64,000 nucleotides of DNA from Rhizoclosmatium globosum (Eukaryota; Chytridiomycota; Chytridiomycetes; Chytridiales; Chytriomycetaceae): positions 1-64,000 of the forward strand of contig MCGO01000161.1 of the NCBI GenBank assembly GCA_002104985.1. Direction: 5' to 3'. Positions 35,953 through 46,900 of this stretch are shown in pieces. The position numbers were made by a program, and so were the translations under genes. Under the pieces are notes generated by a model, which was given only the letters and a program-made list of their open reading frames with translations, had not been told where the DNA came from and made no database searches. Position 1 is the stretch's first letter; each line of letters begins with the position of its first letter.

Positions 35953-37407
35953 TTAAATGGCAGACTCGAAACCTCTTCTCCTTGATTCTTCCTTTGACAG
36001 TTTCATCATATCTTCACTTCCGTGCAAAAATCTCGTGAAAGTATCATTGCTCTCAAGAACCAACCCCACAGCCCTCCCTTTAACGAACTTCCCAATTTCA
36101 TCAATGGCCTCCTGACCAACACCCCCAGGAAACATTTGCCAGACATGGAAACAGTCCTTCCAAATTTGCAGCTCAACAGAAGGTCCACGTTTACTCTTTG
36201 CAATGGCCCCAAAAAGGTACAACGAATCGTCCATAAGCACTTCAGCATCTCCAACTTGAATCAAAAGCCGTGGAACGCCACTGAAATCTGTCTGAAAACA
36301 CGGAGACAGAATTGGATGCGTATCGGGAAACTCTGGTCCTGCATATTCGCTCTTACTAAAGCCATAGCCAGTGCGGTCAAAGGACAGTAAATCTGATTCG
36401 AAATTGAGATGCATTGACGGATTTTCTATCATTCTTATGTCGGTGTTTGGGGAAAGGAGAACTCCTGAGTTTGGAGTTGGAATATTGAGACGAGGGAGAA
36501 GGAGTAATGTTTCGAGAGCGAGACAGCCACCAGAGGAATCTCCCATTATCGTGATTTGAGAAGGCTTAAAAGGCGATGATGATGTGGGGTTTGTAAAAAA
36601 TGCAGCGGAGCAAGGAACAGAGAGCGAGGTTTCAACAAGTGTTTGGTAAGTCTGGATAGATTGGAAGAGGGAAACTGGAAACATTGCTTCAGGGGCTAAT
36701 GTATATTCAATAACAAGGACTGGACCGTTTATGGATTTGCTTATGTTGGCGACAAGGTGACGATGAGATTTTCTTGAACCAGCCTAATAATGAAATAAGT
36801 CATCATTTTAGAAATTATCGCGACTAAATACATACCCGCCATGTAAAAAAATAGCTAAATGGCTTTCTTCTTTAAGCTTAACTTCAACATCCCAATGAAT
36901 AACCCATTCGCCTTTTATCATACTTTTATCAGAATACTTTCGAATACGACATGTGTTATGAGGTTCCATATTTGAATCAGCTGTCACGCACTGCCACACT
37001 TGGTCCCAAAGTATATTGTTGTCCATAGAAATGTCAATGTCCTCTACGTAGGCGCTACAGAGCCAAGCAGGAATCGACAATGCAGAAGCCATTCGCATAA
37101 CGGTATATGAGTGTCGAGATTGTAGGGGAATAGCTGTTGTCATTGCCTTCACGACGGCATGTATGATCCTGGTCGTAATCGACCAAGAGGGCCTGGGACC
37201 AGGAATACCAAATGCAATAGTAATTACCACTTCGACAAAGATATAGAGTAGATACAAGAGAGTTATAATTAAGAACAGCGGAAACGGACAAGCATGAGCG
37301 ACTATCCAAAGTAAGTCTGATGGAAGAGGAGCTTGTGGTACATGAGGGAAGTACTCCGGGAGCACAGAGCGAGGAGAAGCAAAGAGCATTGACATGAGGT
37401 TGAACAT
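35953..37407 (-). CDS. Membrane-anchored alpha/beta-hydrolase fold-3 esterase, copy 2
   Basis: Start ATG 37407 (MFNLMSMLFASPRSV), the same beginning as the other copies. It has a transmembrane helix (PLFLIITLLYLLYIFVEVVI), the PGPRPSWSITTRIIHAVVKA segment shared by the family, nucleophile GDSSGGCLALET, acid LIQVGDAEVLMDD and His DCFHVWQMF. The intron in the oxyanion loop differs from the paralogues: the best in-frame splice gives HGGY followed by AGSRKSHRHL, whereas copies 1 and 3 have HGGAHM. Likely an ER-membrane lipid or acyl esterase. The C-terminus is a short charged tail. Confidence 0.86.
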
Positions 37408-37615
37408 TGTAGTGTGTATGGATAGAATTGAGGCGAAATTGGAGGGAAAGGATCCTTGGATATTGGATGGAGATCGGAATAAGACTGTGGCTTCTCATCC
37501 TGGAAGAACATGATAAAACAAGTTGTCTCCCTTCCAGTAAGAATGAAAGTTTTGATATTTATGAAAATGCTTATTAAGTGCTGATTGCAAACGATACAAA
37601 TATATGAGGCCAAAA

Positions 37616-39129
37616 TTAAATACTCCAAGCTCTCTCCAACCTCCTCCGCCTTCTCCCTTCCTCTCCAACACACTGCGCCCATCCTTTCACATCCTTATGT
37701 ACAAACCTCGAAAACATATTCCCACATGAATCCCCCTCGTCCAAGCCTCTCTCCCCCCTTACAAACTCACCAACTTTTAGAATAGCCTCTTTCGCGGCAA
37801 CCCCCGGAAACGCCTGCCAAACGTGAAAGCAATCCTTCCAAATTTGCATCTCAACTTCACAACCAGCCCCTCCCCGTTGCTTCACCCCTTCAAACAGCCG
37901 CACGGAATCACCGAGCAAAATTTCTGCGTCTCCCACCTGAATCAGTACTTTCACATCTGATAGGGCACTGAAATCGGTCATAAGGCAGGGAGATACTAAT
38001 GGGTGCGTGATTGGGAAGTCGGTGTACATATGTTTTCCATACGTGTATCCAACTGGATCAAAGGCAAGGATGTCTGAGGCAAGGTTTGGAGAGATAATTG
38101 CTTGCGACATAGAGATATCGGTGTGTGGGGAGAGGAAGACGACGGAGGAAGGTGGGGGTAAGTTTGTGTGAGGGAGGAGTAGGAGGGTTTGGAGGGCGAG
38201 GCAGCCTCCTGAGGAGTCGCCTATGATTGTGATTTGGGAGTGTTTGAAAGTGTAGGATGAGGAAGGGTTTGTAAAGAAGAAGTGTGAGGTTGGGATGATG
38301 CTTTTAGTGGTTGCTGTGGGCCCTTGTATGAGGGATTGGTATGCTTTGAGGGACTGGTAGATGGCAGTCGGGAACAATGCTTCCGGAGAAACTGTATAGT
38401 CGATGGCGAGTATGGGGCATTTGATTGACTTGCTTAGCGCTGATATGAGGCCGCGGTGGGATCCTGGGGAACCCATCATGTGGGCACTAAGTCATACAAT
38501 GTTAATACCATGACTACACATTGAGATGCAAGGAATTTCACTCACCCGCCATGTAAGTAGAGAACAATATGACTCTCCTCCATTGATTTTGGTTTGACGT
38601 CATAATGCATGACCCATTCGCCTTTGATAAATTCCGTATTGGAATATTTAACAGGACAAGAAGTTCCAGCCACAAAAAGCCACACTTTGTCCCAAAGACT
38701 AGAATCCAGCATGGATATATTTACAGTCTCGACGCGAGCTCGAACAAGGAAGGAGGGTATTGGTATGGTTGTGAAGATGCGGCAAAGTAGGTATGTATGG
38801 CGGGCCTGAGGAGGAATCACTTCCGTCATAGATTGCACAAATGAATGAATCAATCGCGTTGATATAGTCCAAGAGGGTCGTATGGCTGAAGTTCCAGACA
38901 GAATGGCGAAAATGGCTGCAAGGAGGCGATACAATAGAAAGGCAGCGGCTATAATGAAAAAGAGCGGCAGAGGGCATGTATGAGCCACTTTCCACAATAA
39001 TTTGGTTGGAAGAGGGGATGGTGGCACATGGTTGAAGTAGAATGGAACAATGGACCGCGGGGATGCAAAGAAGAAGGAGCCCAGTACAAGAAGAAGCATT
39101 TGGGAGTTATTCAATTGGGTCTCTTGCAT
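37616..39129 (-). CDS. Membrane-anchored alpha/beta-hydrolase fold-3 esterase, copy 3
   Basis: I start it at ATG 39129 (MQETQLNNSQMLLLVLG); the frame continues upstream only with a non-ATG codon. After FFFASPRSIVPFYFNHVPPS there is an anchor helix (PLFFIIAAAFLLYRLLAAIF). One short phase-2 intron (about 38481-38541) splits HGG|AHMMGSPGSHRG exactly as in copy 1. Catalytic triad region: GDSSGGCLALQ, LIQVGDAEILLGDS and DCFHVWQAF. The C-terminal tail is very basic (EEGRRRRRLERAW). Same family and probable ER location as copies 1 and 2; the substrate is unknown. Confidence 0.88.
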
Positions 39130-39198
39130 CTTTATCGCCGATTGCCGTTCTGAACCAGCCACACTTCTTGTTGGTCCTTGTTGAACACCAAATCACGA
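39130..39198. promoter_or_regulatory. 69-bp divergent intergenic region
   Basis: Start codons of the esterase copy 3 (minus, 39129) and the ABHD11-like gene (plus, 39199) are 69 bp apart, so both transcripts must start within or near this stretch. Confidence 0.4.
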
Positions 39199-40132
39199 AT
39201 GAGCACCCCGCTCCGCCACACCGTGTTCCGATCACCATCGCAGCAGCCAAGACGCGCCAAGCCACCGGTGCTGCTTCTCCACGGCTTTCTCGGGCGCAGC
39301 GAACAGTGGCGCCGCCTGGGCCCGTCGTTCGCCGCATCGTTTGGCGCCGACGTTCTCGCGCCGGATCTCAGAAACCACGGCGCGTCGCCACACACAAATG
39401 TGCACACGCTCAACTTGGTTGCCTCTGACGTGGCGGCACTTGCTTCAGGCCATTTGGTTTCAGCCAACTCGAACGACGATTCGAAACCAGGCAGCAACTT
39501 CGCACTCATCGGTCACTCGCACGGTGGAAAGACTGCGATGCATTTGGCTCTGTCAATGCCAACTCGCGTTCACCGACTTGTCGTCGTCGATACAACTCCT
39601 GCGACATACAGCCTCGGCGCCTTCAAATCCTACTTTGCCGCTATGAACAAAATCCAGGAAAGTCGCATCCAGTCATATTCAGAGGCCGATGGAATTATGC
39701 AGGAAACGGTAAAGGACAGGGACATCCGAAGGTTTCTGCTGGCAAACTTGGTTCATGCAACAAATGATAAGAACCATATGCACTTTTGCGTGAATCTGCC
39801 CGTCTTAGAAAAGGCACTGACTCATCCAGATCCTTTTTCAAGTTGAGTTGGTTTGCTGCTGAAGGTCGTCGTATGCTAATTGTACAACGGTAGGTACTGC
39901 TGGATTTCCATACCACCCACCCTCTGCTACATACGACAAACCGTGTCTCTTTATTCGGGGAACGCGATCAGATTTTATCAAAGGGGACCGAGAGGCTTTG
40001 GTACGACAACGTTTTCCCAATGCCGAAATCGTTGACATTGAAACGGGCCATTGGGTGCATCACGAGAAGCCACGTAAATTTATGGATATAGTTGTCAAAT
40101 GGTGGAAGGATATGGATGAACAAGGAATATAA
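39199..40132 (+). CDS. ABHD11/Imo32-like mitochondrial alpha/beta hydrolase
   Basis: Two exons, 39199-39841 and 39894-40132; the intron (GTTGAG...GTAG) joins DPFS to STAGFPYHPPSA in phase. The start MSTPLRHTVFRSPSQQPRRA has the basic, hydroxylated character of a mitochondrial presequence. Motifs: LLLHGFLGRSEQWRRL, DLRNHGASPH (the ABHD11 signature), nucleophile elbow GHSHGGKTAM (GHSMGG in most relatives) and a final ETGHWVHHEKP with the catalytic His. This family includes yeast Imo32 and animal ABHD11. The next gene is divergent and belongs to a different hydrolase family. Confidence 0.85.
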
Positions 40133-40308
40133 CTTGGTTTTCGTGCCTTCCCACATCTGACGCCCCCACAAAACCTCGTTATATAAAGGCTACCCAGTAA
40201 AAACGCAGAATAAACCTCAAATACATCTCATTTCATTTGTTGGGCCAAAACGTGGTATTGAAGCCGATTGAAATGTTGATAATCTAAAAAACATCTCTAT
40301 GAAACAGA

Positions 40309-40380
40309 TCCCATATAGTCCAACGGTCAGGATTCCGCCCTTTCACGGCGGCGGTCGGGGTTCGATTCCCCGTATGGGAG
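40309..40380 (+). tRNA. tRNA-Glu (anticodon TTC)
   Basis: A 72-nt cloverleaf without intron. Acceptor stem TCCCATA pairs with TATGGGA and is followed by discriminator G. The D arm contains the A-box-like TAGTCCAACGG. The anticodon stem CCGCC/GGCGG closes the loop CTTTCAC with anticodon TTC. The T arm GGGGTTCGATTCCCC holds the B box. CCA is not encoded, as usual in eukaryotes. Sequence is that of a standard nuclear tRNA-Glu. Confidence 0.97.
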
Positions 40381-40385
40381 CACGC

Positions 40386-40390
40386 TTTTT
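40386..40390 (+). terminator. RNA polymerase III terminator of tRNA-Glu
   Basis: A run of five T starting 6 bases after the mature tRNA end, the usual Pol III stop signal. Confidence 0.8.
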
Positions 40391-40937
40391 AGGGCGGCGG
40401 CTGGAACTTTGGACGGCTGGATTGAGGTCGTCGAGGATTCTTTCCATCCTCTCCCCTCTTTGACGCACTTCTTCACAATCTGTGCTTTGTTCTTGTATTT
40501 AATTCTTGAAATTTGTTTAAGTTGAAGAACGTGTGCGGCTGGCTTCTCAACATGAGTGTCATGATAAACAAATGATGTCTGAATCCAAGGCAAACCCAAG
40601 TTACCTTTCTTCTTACGACATGAAAATAACCTTCATTAATTTTGGACTCAGATAACGAAAGTAACGCGAAGCAACCAAAAAAAACGAAGCCCTTTTATCG
40701 ATTTATACAGTCACCGTATGAATGAAAATCATCACCTGCCCATATGGAATCGTCAACTTCAAGCTCATACTTAATTATAATGCCAATAAAAGTATACTGT
40801 GTTGTTTATTTCACATTCAAAGATAAAACGGGATAACTGAAATCCGAAGAAGAAAAAAGGTATAGTAAATGTATAAATGTAGTATATGTCACAGTATCAG
40901 CAAAGCTGTCTAACCTGCACACTGTATGTTGTAGAAT
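40391..40937. other. Intergenic, no gene seen
   Basis: About 550 AT-rich bases between the tRNA terminator and the stop codon of the giant surface-protein gene. It must include that gene's 3' UTR. Small open frames on the minus strand lack protein character. Confidence 0.5.
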
Positions 40938-43900
40938 CTAAACGTTGAACAAAACGCAAAGGGACGCCAAAAAGTAAACAGCAACAGACACGCTTCTTTC
41001 GGCTCCAGACTGCAAAATACCTTTGTCGTTGGTTGCAGTCACTGGAGCATTTGCAGCTGGACCGGCTGTGCCCGACTTCTGAGTAGTAGCAACACCCGCA
41101 CCTGCAGAGGATCCAGCTGGAACGGGAGCCACGTATCCTGATGGTACTGGTGGAGGTGGAATGTATGCTCCGGCTGGAGTCATTGGGGCTGGAGCAATGT
41201 TCGATTGAATGGGTACGTTTCCGCCTGGAGCTGGAGCGACATATGAGAGTGGGGGTTGTGGAGGAACATAGCCTCCAGATGGTACTGTAACAGGAGCAAC
41301 GTACGAAGCTGGAGGCTGTGGTGGAACGTATCCTCCATTGTTGGCTCCCGTGCTTGGCTTTCCAGTTCCTGGGAGATTGATGATGGGGAGGGTTCCGACC
41401 GCGTCTGTGGTACTTGTAGTGCCAGGGACAGGTGGAGCAGTAGTTGCAGACGGTTTTCCGGTACCTGGGAGGTTGATGATGGGGAGAGTACCGGTCAAAA
41501 TTGTAGACGCTCCTGATGATGGAAGGACAGTTGCAGCAGTGCTCGAAGGTCTGCCAGTGCCTGGGAGGTTGATGATGGGGAGAGTTCCACTAATATAGGG
41601 TTTAGATCAGGGATCCAATAAAGAAACACAATATCTTACCTTGGCGGAAGCGTGGTTGTTGTTGTAGTGGTTGCGGTCGTCGCGGTCGAAGAGGTAGTTG
41701 TAGTTTCTGTAGTCGCAGTCGTTGCGGTGGTCGTTGAAGAAGTGGTTTCAGTTGTAGCTGTGGTTTCTGTAGTTGTCGACGAAGTAGTTTGAGTGGAAAC
41801 AGTGGTAGCACTTGTTGTCGTAGTTTCAGATGTTGTGCTTGAAGTCGTTGCGGTTGTGGCACTCGTTGTACTGGTGGTTGACTCAGTTGTGGTTGTTCCG
41901 GTTTCTGTTGAAGTAGTTGTACTATGGGTAGCCGTAGTTTCGGAAGTAGTGGTCTTGGTCTCCGAAGTGGTGGAAGATGTAGTGGCTGTGGTTTCGCTCG
42001 TTGTACTTGTCGAAGTTTCGGTGGTTGAAGTGGATGTCGTCGCCGTTGTTTCACTCGTCGACGTGGTTGCTGTCGTCTCACTAGTAGTGCTAGTTGTTGT
42101 TTCCGAGGTGGTAGATGACGTTGTAGCTGTCGTTTCACTGGTTGTGCTCGTGGAAGTTTCGGTAGTAGAGGAAGTTGTAGCAGTTGTCTCACTAGTTGTG
42201 CTAGTTGAAGTTTCAGTCGTGGATGTAGTTGTTTCAGTTGTCGCACTTGTAGTACTGGTCGAAGTCTCCGACGTCGTTGAGCTGGTGGTAGCCGTAGTTT
42301 GACTAGTTGTACTAGTCGTTGTTTCCGTCGTTGAAGTCGAGGTTGTTGCAGTGGTCTCACTTGTAGTACTTGTTGACGTTTCAGTGGTTGATGTTGAAGT
42401 CGTCGCAGTTGTAGCACTTGTGGTTGTTGACGAGGTTTCCGTTGTAGTAGATGATGTTGTTGCGGTGGTTTCGGTTGTTGAAGTTGTTGAAGTTGTGGTT
42501 GCCGTGGTTTCGCTTGTAGTGCTTGACGTAGTCTCTGTCGTAGCGCTAGTTGTGCTCGTTGAAGTTTCGGTTGTTGTTGATGAAGTAGTACCGGTTTCAG
42601 TTGAAGTAGTTGTACTGTGAGTAGCTGTAGTTTCAGATGTGCTGGTTGTAGTTTCTGAAGTTGTGCTTGTCGAAGTTTCTGTCGTAGAAGTTGAAGTAGT
42701 TGCTGTTGTTTCGCTTGTCGTACTTGTGGAAGTTTCTGTGGTTGACGAGGAAGAGGTTGAAGTGGTTTCACTTGTGGTTGTAGAAGTTTCCGTTGTTGTA
42801 GATGATGTAGTTGCCGTAGTTTCGCTCGTGGTGCTAGTAGTAGACGTCGACGAAGTTGTCTCAGTAGTAGAGCTTGTTGATGTTGCCGTAGTAGATGTTG
42901 AGGTAGTCTCAGTTGTGACACTGGTTGTGGATGTAGTTGGAGGAACACTTGAAAACGACAGGACAGTTGCAGTGGAAACCTGCATCGCAACATTTTAATA
43001 CTGTGATAAAGCAGAAGATATTACTTACGCGTGGAAAACAAGAGTAATCATAAATGTAAACGAGACCTCCCGTGGCTTGATTTCCAGAGTATGTGAGCTT
43101 GTCGATGTTTACCGTGTTCGAGTTACTTGTTGAAGTGCTGACGGTGATGGCTCCAACGCTGGCACAAACCAAATCTGTCGATCCGTTGGGTCCCAAGTAG
43201 GCTGAAGTAATAATCTCTTGGTCTCCAGACGGAGCACAAGAGTAAAAGAGTTGGTTTATGATATTCTTCCCGTTGGAGTCTTGGACCACCACAAGCTGGA
43301 CCTTGAGCTCAGGAGAATCAATAACAGTGACGATGCCAGTAGATGGTATGCTCAAAGTTGGGCCGACAAATGGAGTGACAATTCCGTCCTTGATGCTACT
43401 GACGCTAGTTTGAACATCACAAACGTGGTTGGTAGACGTCGAGACTGGACTTGAAGTAGTGAGGGTGACTGCAGTGACAGTTGAAGTCTGAATTTGAAAC
43501 GTTAAGAAACATTGGTAAGACTGTAAGGGTTCTTACGCGTGGAGAACAAGAGTAATCATATATATACATAAGACCCCCAGTCGCTTGATTACCGGAGTAG
43601 GTGAGCTTGTCAATATTGACCGCGTTCGAGTTATTTGTTGAAGTGCTGACGGTGATGGCTCCAACGCTGGCACAAACCAAATCTGTCGATCCGTTGGGTC
43701 CCAAGTAGGCTGAAGTAATAATCTCTTGGTCTCCAGACGGAGCACAAGAGTAAAAAAGTTGGTTTATGATATTCTTCCCGTTGGAGTCTTGGACCACCAC
43801 AAGCTGGACCTTGAGCTCAGGAGAATCGATAACAGTGACAATACCAGTAGATGGTATGCTCAAAGTTGGGCCGACAAATGGAGTGACAACTCCGTCCTTG

Positions 43901-46900
43901 ATGCTGCTGACGCTAGTTTGAACATCACAAACGTGGTTGGTTGACGTCGACACTGGGCTGGAAGCAGTTCGTGTCATTTGCTGAACGCCAGTGACAGTGG
44001 AAGACTAAATGCCAAAGTTAATATTGTTGAACATAAATTCAACGCGATACTCACGCGTGGAGAACAAGAGTAGTCATAGATGTATGCAAGACCTCCAGTT
44101 GCTTGGGTTCCAGAGTAAGAAAGCTTGTCGATATTGACGGTAGTTGGATTCGTCGAAGAAACACTGACTGTCACTCCACCAACACTTGCACAAACCAAAT
44201 CCTTTGAACCATTAGCTCCCAAAGATGAAGCGGTAATAACCTCTTGTGCACCACTTGAAATACAAGTGTAAACAACCTGGCTGACGACATTCTTGTTGGA
44301 AGAATCCTGCACAACGACAACTTGAACCTTCAACTCGGCAGAATCGACGACGGTGACAGTTCCAGTTGATGGCAAACTCAAAGTAGGTCCAACGAATGGA
44401 GTCACAACTCCATCCTTGATACTGCTGACACCAGTCTGGACATCACAGACATGATTGGTCGATGTCGAAGCTGGGCTAGTGGCAGTAAGCGTGGCCGCGG
44501 TTACGGTGGATGTCTATTTCAGAAAATTAGTTAAGATAGAATCAGTCAAGACAATCGCTTACGCGTGGCGAGCAAGAGTAGTCGTAAATGTAAGCGAGAC
44601 CTCCAGTGGCTTGGTTTCCAGAATATGCGAGCTTGTCGATGTTTACCGTGTTCGAGTTACTTGTTGAAGTGCTGACAGTGATAGCTCCAACACTGGCACA
44701 AACCAAATCTTTCGTTCCGTTGACTCCCAAAGACGCAGCAGTGATAATCTCTTGAGCACTGGAAGGAACACAAGTGTATACTACTTGGCTGATAACATTC
44801 TTGCCGTTGGAGTCTTGAACAACAACAACTTGAACCTTCAACTCAGGAGAATCCAAAACAGAGATGACCCCAGTGGAAGGAAGGTTCAATGTAGGGCCTA
44901 TAAATGGAGTGACAACGCCGTCCTTGATACTGCTAACACTTGTTTGAACATCACAAACATGGTTGGTCGAAGTCGAGACTGGACTGGAAGCAGTTCGTGT
45001 CATTTGCTGAACACCAGTGACAGTGGAAGACTAAATGCCAAAGTTAATTGTTTAACATAAATTCAACGTAATACTCACGCGTGGAGAACAAGAGTAGTCA
45101 TAGATGTAGGCAAGGCCGCCAGTTGCTTGGGTTCCAGTGTAAGTAAGCTTGTCGATATTGACGGTGGTTGGATTCGCCGACGAAACACTGACAGTGATTG
45201 CACCAACACTCGCACAAACCAAATCCTTTGAACCATTAGCTCCCAAAGATGAAGCGGTGATAACCTCTTGTGCACCACTTGAAATACAAGTGTAAACAAC
45301 CTGGCTGACGACATTCTTGTTTGAGGAATCTTGAACAACGACAACTTGAACCTTCAACTCAGCAGAGTCGACGACAGTGACAGTTCCAGTTGTTGGCAAG
45401 CTCAAAGTAGGGCCTACGAATGGAGTCACGACTCCATCCTTAATGCTGCTGACGCCAGTTTGGACGTCACAGACATGGCTGGATGTAGTTGGCACGGCGC
45501 TGGACACGGTCGAGGTTTGAGCATCGGTGGTGGTTGTGGTAGTCGTGGAGGTTGATGTCGATGTTGATGTTGCAGAAGTTGAAGTCGTTGAAGTCTCAGA
45601 GGTTGATGTTGTTGAAGTTGAAGTTTCGGTGGTTGTTGTCGCGCTTGTTGTGCTCGTCGAAGTTGTCTCGGTGGTACTCGAAGTTGAGGAAGATGAAGTT
45701 GTTTCGCTCGTGGTGCTGGTCGAGGACGTCGAAGATGTTGCACTTGTTGTGGTTGTTTCGGACGTTGTCGATGAGGATGTTGTCGCGCTTGTCGTGGACG
45801 TGGAAGTCTGTGTGGTCGAAGTAGTTGTTTCTGTCGTTGACGATGTTGTTGTGTCAGTGGTTGACGAAGTGGTCGCGGTTGTGGATGAGGTTGTTGCGGA
45901 TGTTGTTGACGTAGCACTGGTACTTGTTGATGTCGCAGAAGTGGTGGTGCTGACGGTGTCTGTGGATGTGGAAGTACTCTCAGTGGCTGACGTGGTCGAA
46001 GAGAGCGAAGTGGTTGTTGTTGGAGTGTTTGTTGTTGTCGAAGTCGTTGTCTCTGAGGTCGAGGTTGATGTGCTTGTGGACGTGCTAAAAGCGAAGTCAA
46101 GGTTAGAATGGGGAGGATTCAGTTATAAGAGGGATTACTTTGTCGATGTCGTCGAAGTTTGAGTTGTGCTGGTCGACGTTTCGGATGTAGAGCTTGTTGT
46201 TGTTGCCGTTGTTGCACTTGTAGTGCTCGTGGTGGTCTGAGTTGATGAAGTAGTCGTGGTTTCAGTGGTGGTGCTGGTCGTACTCGTTGACGTGTTGGTG
46301 GTAGTTGACGATGTAGTCGCACTTGTTGTTGAAGACGTTGTGGCACTTGTTGTGGACGAAGTAGTGGCGCTGGTTGTGCTGGTTGTCGTTTGAGAAGTTG
46401 TGGAGGACGTGGTCGCGCTGGTCGTACTTGTTGTAGTTTCAGTCGTCGAAGTTGAAGTCGTCGCGCTTGTGGTACTCGAAGATGTTATCGTAGTAGTCGA
46501 CGAGGTTGTCTCGCTCGTGGTACTGGTCGAAGTCGCAGTGGTCGAAGAAGAAGTGGTCGCGCTGGTCGTGCTGGTCGAGGTGTTAGTTGTTGTAGAGGAA
46601 GTGGTAGCGCTGGTTGTAGAAGAAGTTGTAGCACTTGTGGTGCTTGTACTTGTCTGAGTTGTGCTGGAAGAAGTCGTGGCACTTGTAGTGCTGGAAGTTG
46701 TTGCGCTTGTGGTGCTTGTTGACGTTTGCGTCGTTGAAGTACTTGTTGCAGTTGTGCTGCTGGAAGAAGTGGACGAAGTTGTTGCAGTGCTTGTGCTGGA
46801 AGTAGTGTCGGTGGTGGTATCCGTTGAAGTGGTACTACGCGAGGTTGTCGTTGCCGAAGATGTACTCGACGACGTTCTATTTAAGACGTAATTAGAAACA

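Noticed and set aside
41793..42998. Val-rich open frames on the plus strand
   Set aside because: They are the antisense of the Ser/Thr codons of the giant surface protein; the composition is explained by that and they lack any other protein character.
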